Below, one piece after another: positions 62,633-64,000 of a stretch of DNA of 64,000 nucleotides. The stretch's first letter is position 1; every line of letters starts with the position of its first letter. The stretch is from Methylophilaceae bacterium. Its GTDB lineage: Bacteria; Pseudomonadota; Gammaproteobacteria; Burkholderiales; Methylophilaceae. The stretch covers positions 124,001 through 188,000 of the forward strand of contig JAOMTQ010000001.1 of the NCBI GenBank assembly GCA_028355955.1. The letters run 5' to 3'. The position numbers and the translations under genes are program-made. The notes beneath the pieces were generated by a model. That model made no database searches, was not told the DNA's origin, and was given only the letters and a program-made list of their open reading frames with translations.

Positions 62633-64000
62633 GCTTCTCTAGACGCCCTCTTTCTTTCATGCTCAATAAGATATCGTTTTCTCATCCTGATTGATTCAGG
62701 CGTAATCTCAACAAGTTCATCGTCATCAATGAATTCAACTGCATATTCTAAACTCATTTGAATTGGTGGAACTAGCCTAACTGCCTCATCTGTCCCAGAA
62801 GATCTAACATTTGTAAGCTGCTTTCCTTTGATTGGGTTTACTATTAAATCATTATCTCGAGAATGAATGCCAATGACCATGCCTTCATAAAGCTTATCTC
62901 CGGGGCTTACAAACATTCTGCCTCTGTCTTGTAATTTCCATAAAGCATATGCCACCGCCTCACCTTTCTCAGAGGAAATTAAAACGCCATTTCTTCTTCC
63001 AGGAATTTCAGTCTTAACAGGTAAATATTCCTCAAAAACATGAGACATAATGCCGGTCCCTTTTGTCATAGTAAGAAATTCACCCTGAAACCCAATAAGC
63101 CCTCTTGCAGGGATTGTATACTCAAGACGAGTCCTTCCGAGGCCGTCAGACTCCATATTAGTCAATTCACCTTTTCTTCGTCCTAACTCCTCCATCACAC
63201 CGCCTTGTGTTTCATCTTCAATATCTACGGTAAGGTTTTCATATGGCTCACATTTATTTCCATCAATTTCTTTGTAAACAACCTGAGGCTTACCAACTGC
63301 AACTTCATAACCTTCCCTTCGCATATTCTCTAAAAGAATTGTTAAATGGAGCTCTCCTCTGCCTGAAACTCTAAAAACATCTGCATCTTCAGTATCTTCA
63401 ACTCTTAGTGCAACATTAACTAATAATTCTTTTGTGAGCCTTTCTTTGATTTGCCTACTAGTCACAAACTTACCCTCTTTACCAGCCAGAGGTGAAGTAT
63501 TAACCATAAAGTCCATATTTAATGTTGGTTCATCAATAGGAATTATTGGAAGACCAGTAGGATTATCAAGTTGAGCAATCGTAACACCAATGCCGATTTC
63601 CTCAATACCAGTCACAATAACAATATTGCCTGCTTCAGCTTGCTCTACGCTAACTTTTTCAAGTCCTTCATAGCCAAAAACCTCATTGATTTTTCCTTGA
63701 CCAACTTTTTTATCTCCCATCATAATTGCCACAGGGCTTCCGGGCTTTAAAATACCGTTTCGAATGCGGCCAATCCCCATTCTCCCAGTATAAGAGGAGT
63801 AATCAAGAGCAGAAATTTGAAACTGTAAGGGAGCTGTGGTATCGCCGTCTGGTGGTTCAACATGCGATAAGATAGTCTTGAAAAGGGCGGTCATATCTGT
63901 TGTTTCATCTTCTTCTTTCATTTTTGCATAGCCATTTAAAGCTGATGCATAGACAACAGGAAAATCAAGCTGTTCATCAGTAGCGCCTAAATTAGCAAAC
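62629..64000 (-). CDS. typA: Ribosome-dependent GTPase BipA/TypA, 3' part
   Basis: The frame is open to the window edge; the residues at the edge ([20 protein letters not shown]) are the last part of the GTPase domain, so the G1-G4 motifs and start lie outside. Inside are the EF-Tu-like domain II ([18 protein letters not shown]), domain III and the BipA-specific C-terminal domain ([38 protein letters not shown]). BipA helps 50S assembly at low temperature. About 457 of ~605 residues are present. Converges with ybiT. Confidence 0.93.
   Translation of the reverse strand, partial: FANLGATDEQLDFPVVYASALNGYAKMKEEDETTDMTALFKTILSHVEPPDGDTTAPLQFQISALDYSSYTGRMGIGRIRNGILKPGSPVAIMMGDKKVGQGKINEVFGYEGLEKVSVEQAEAGNIVIVTGIEEIGIGVTIAQLDNPTGLPIIPIDEPTLNMDFMVNTSPLAGKEGKFVTSRQIKERLTKELLVNVALRVEDTEDADVFRVSGRGELHLTILLENMRREGYEVAVGKPQVVYKEIDGNKCEPYENLTVDIEDETQGGVMEELGRRKGELTNMESDGLGRTRLEYTIPARGLIGFQGEFLTMTKGTGIMSHVFEEYLPVKTEIPGRRNGVLISSEKGEAVAYALWKLQDRGRMFVSPGDKLYEGMVIGIHSRDNDLIVNPIKGKQLTNVRSSGTDEAVRLVPPIQMSLEYAVEFIDDDELVEITPESIRMRKRYLIEHERKRASREA

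Noticed and set aside
1..64000. CRISPR arrays, tRNA genes, insertion sequences, integrases
   Set aside because: No regularly spaced direct repeats, no tRNA-like folds other than the tmRNA ends, and no transposase or integrase motifs were found on reading both strands.

Overview
The window is AT-rich, almost entirely coding DNA from a Gram-negative proteobacterium. The block smpB, ratA, rnfH, guaB, guaA, the ThrH-type phosphatase, the YbiT-type ABC-F protein and BipA fit a low-GC betaproteobacterium, most plausibly a streamlined freshwater or marine Methylophilaceae-like organism. That placement is inferred from gene content and order, not from a database search.

Region 1 (1-23.5 kb) is a surface-polysaccharide locus. 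After one rightward glycosyltransferase cut by the window edge, about 20 genes run leftward from a promoter in front of galE, many with 4-base ATGA overlaps. They encode nucleotide-sugar enzymes (GalE, Ugd, GmhA-type isomerase, ManC, Gmd-type dehydratase), a WecA/WbpL-like initiating transferase, a Wzx flippase, a separate Wzm/Wzt ABC exporter, several glycosyltransferases, and two large GT-C-like membrane proteins that share a C-terminal repeat. In the middle lies an unusual cassette: a pyruvate-aldolase-like fusion, a KdsB-like CMP-sugar synthetase, a GT42-like protein, two Fe(II)/2-oxoglutarate oxygenases and a methyltransferase. I read it as making, transferring and decorating a non-standard 3-deoxy-ulosonic acid. 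A WaaL/Wzy-like ligase gene lies apart, at 48.9-50.3 kb.

Region 2 (23.6-33 kb) holds a small YdcH-like gene (23660-23818), threonine catabolism (tdh-kbl), a secreted 1-Cys peroxiredoxin, a pseudouridine synthase, a four-gene MCE lipid-transport operon (STAS-MlaE fusion, MlaF, MlaD, PqiC-like lipoprotein), a LOG-family protein and Dps.

Region 3 (32.9-36.7 kb) is an apparently self-contained ECF sigma-factor system. It contains the sigma factor, a membrane anti-sigma candidate carrying a Sel1 repeat, a secreted Sel1-repeat protein, a 43-residue membrane peptide coupled to it by an ATGA overlap, a secreted unknown and an 83-residue unknown. Two promoter-like sequences with identical -35 and -10 boxes and identical 13-base spacing stand 29-30 bases before the two first genes, so the sigma factor probably activates its own operon and the Sel1 operon.

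Region 4 (36.7-52.6 kb) is mixed: an AGCS symporter, small membrane proteins, a ZnuD-like TonB receptor with a His-rich secreted partner, a POT peptide transporter, two tandem secreted paralogues, SelO, the ligase pair, an AlpA-like regulator, a ROK sugar kinase broken by a frameshift in a run of seven T, a class II aldolase-like protein and a SEC-C protein. Region 5 (52.7-64 kb) starts with a 32-residue metallothionein-like gene, then tmRNA, smpB, ratA, rnfH, guaB, guaA, a Stealth-family phosphotransferase, a YdjM-like membrane protein, thrH, a GreB-like factor lacking the usual acidic tip, ybiT and the 3' part of bipA.
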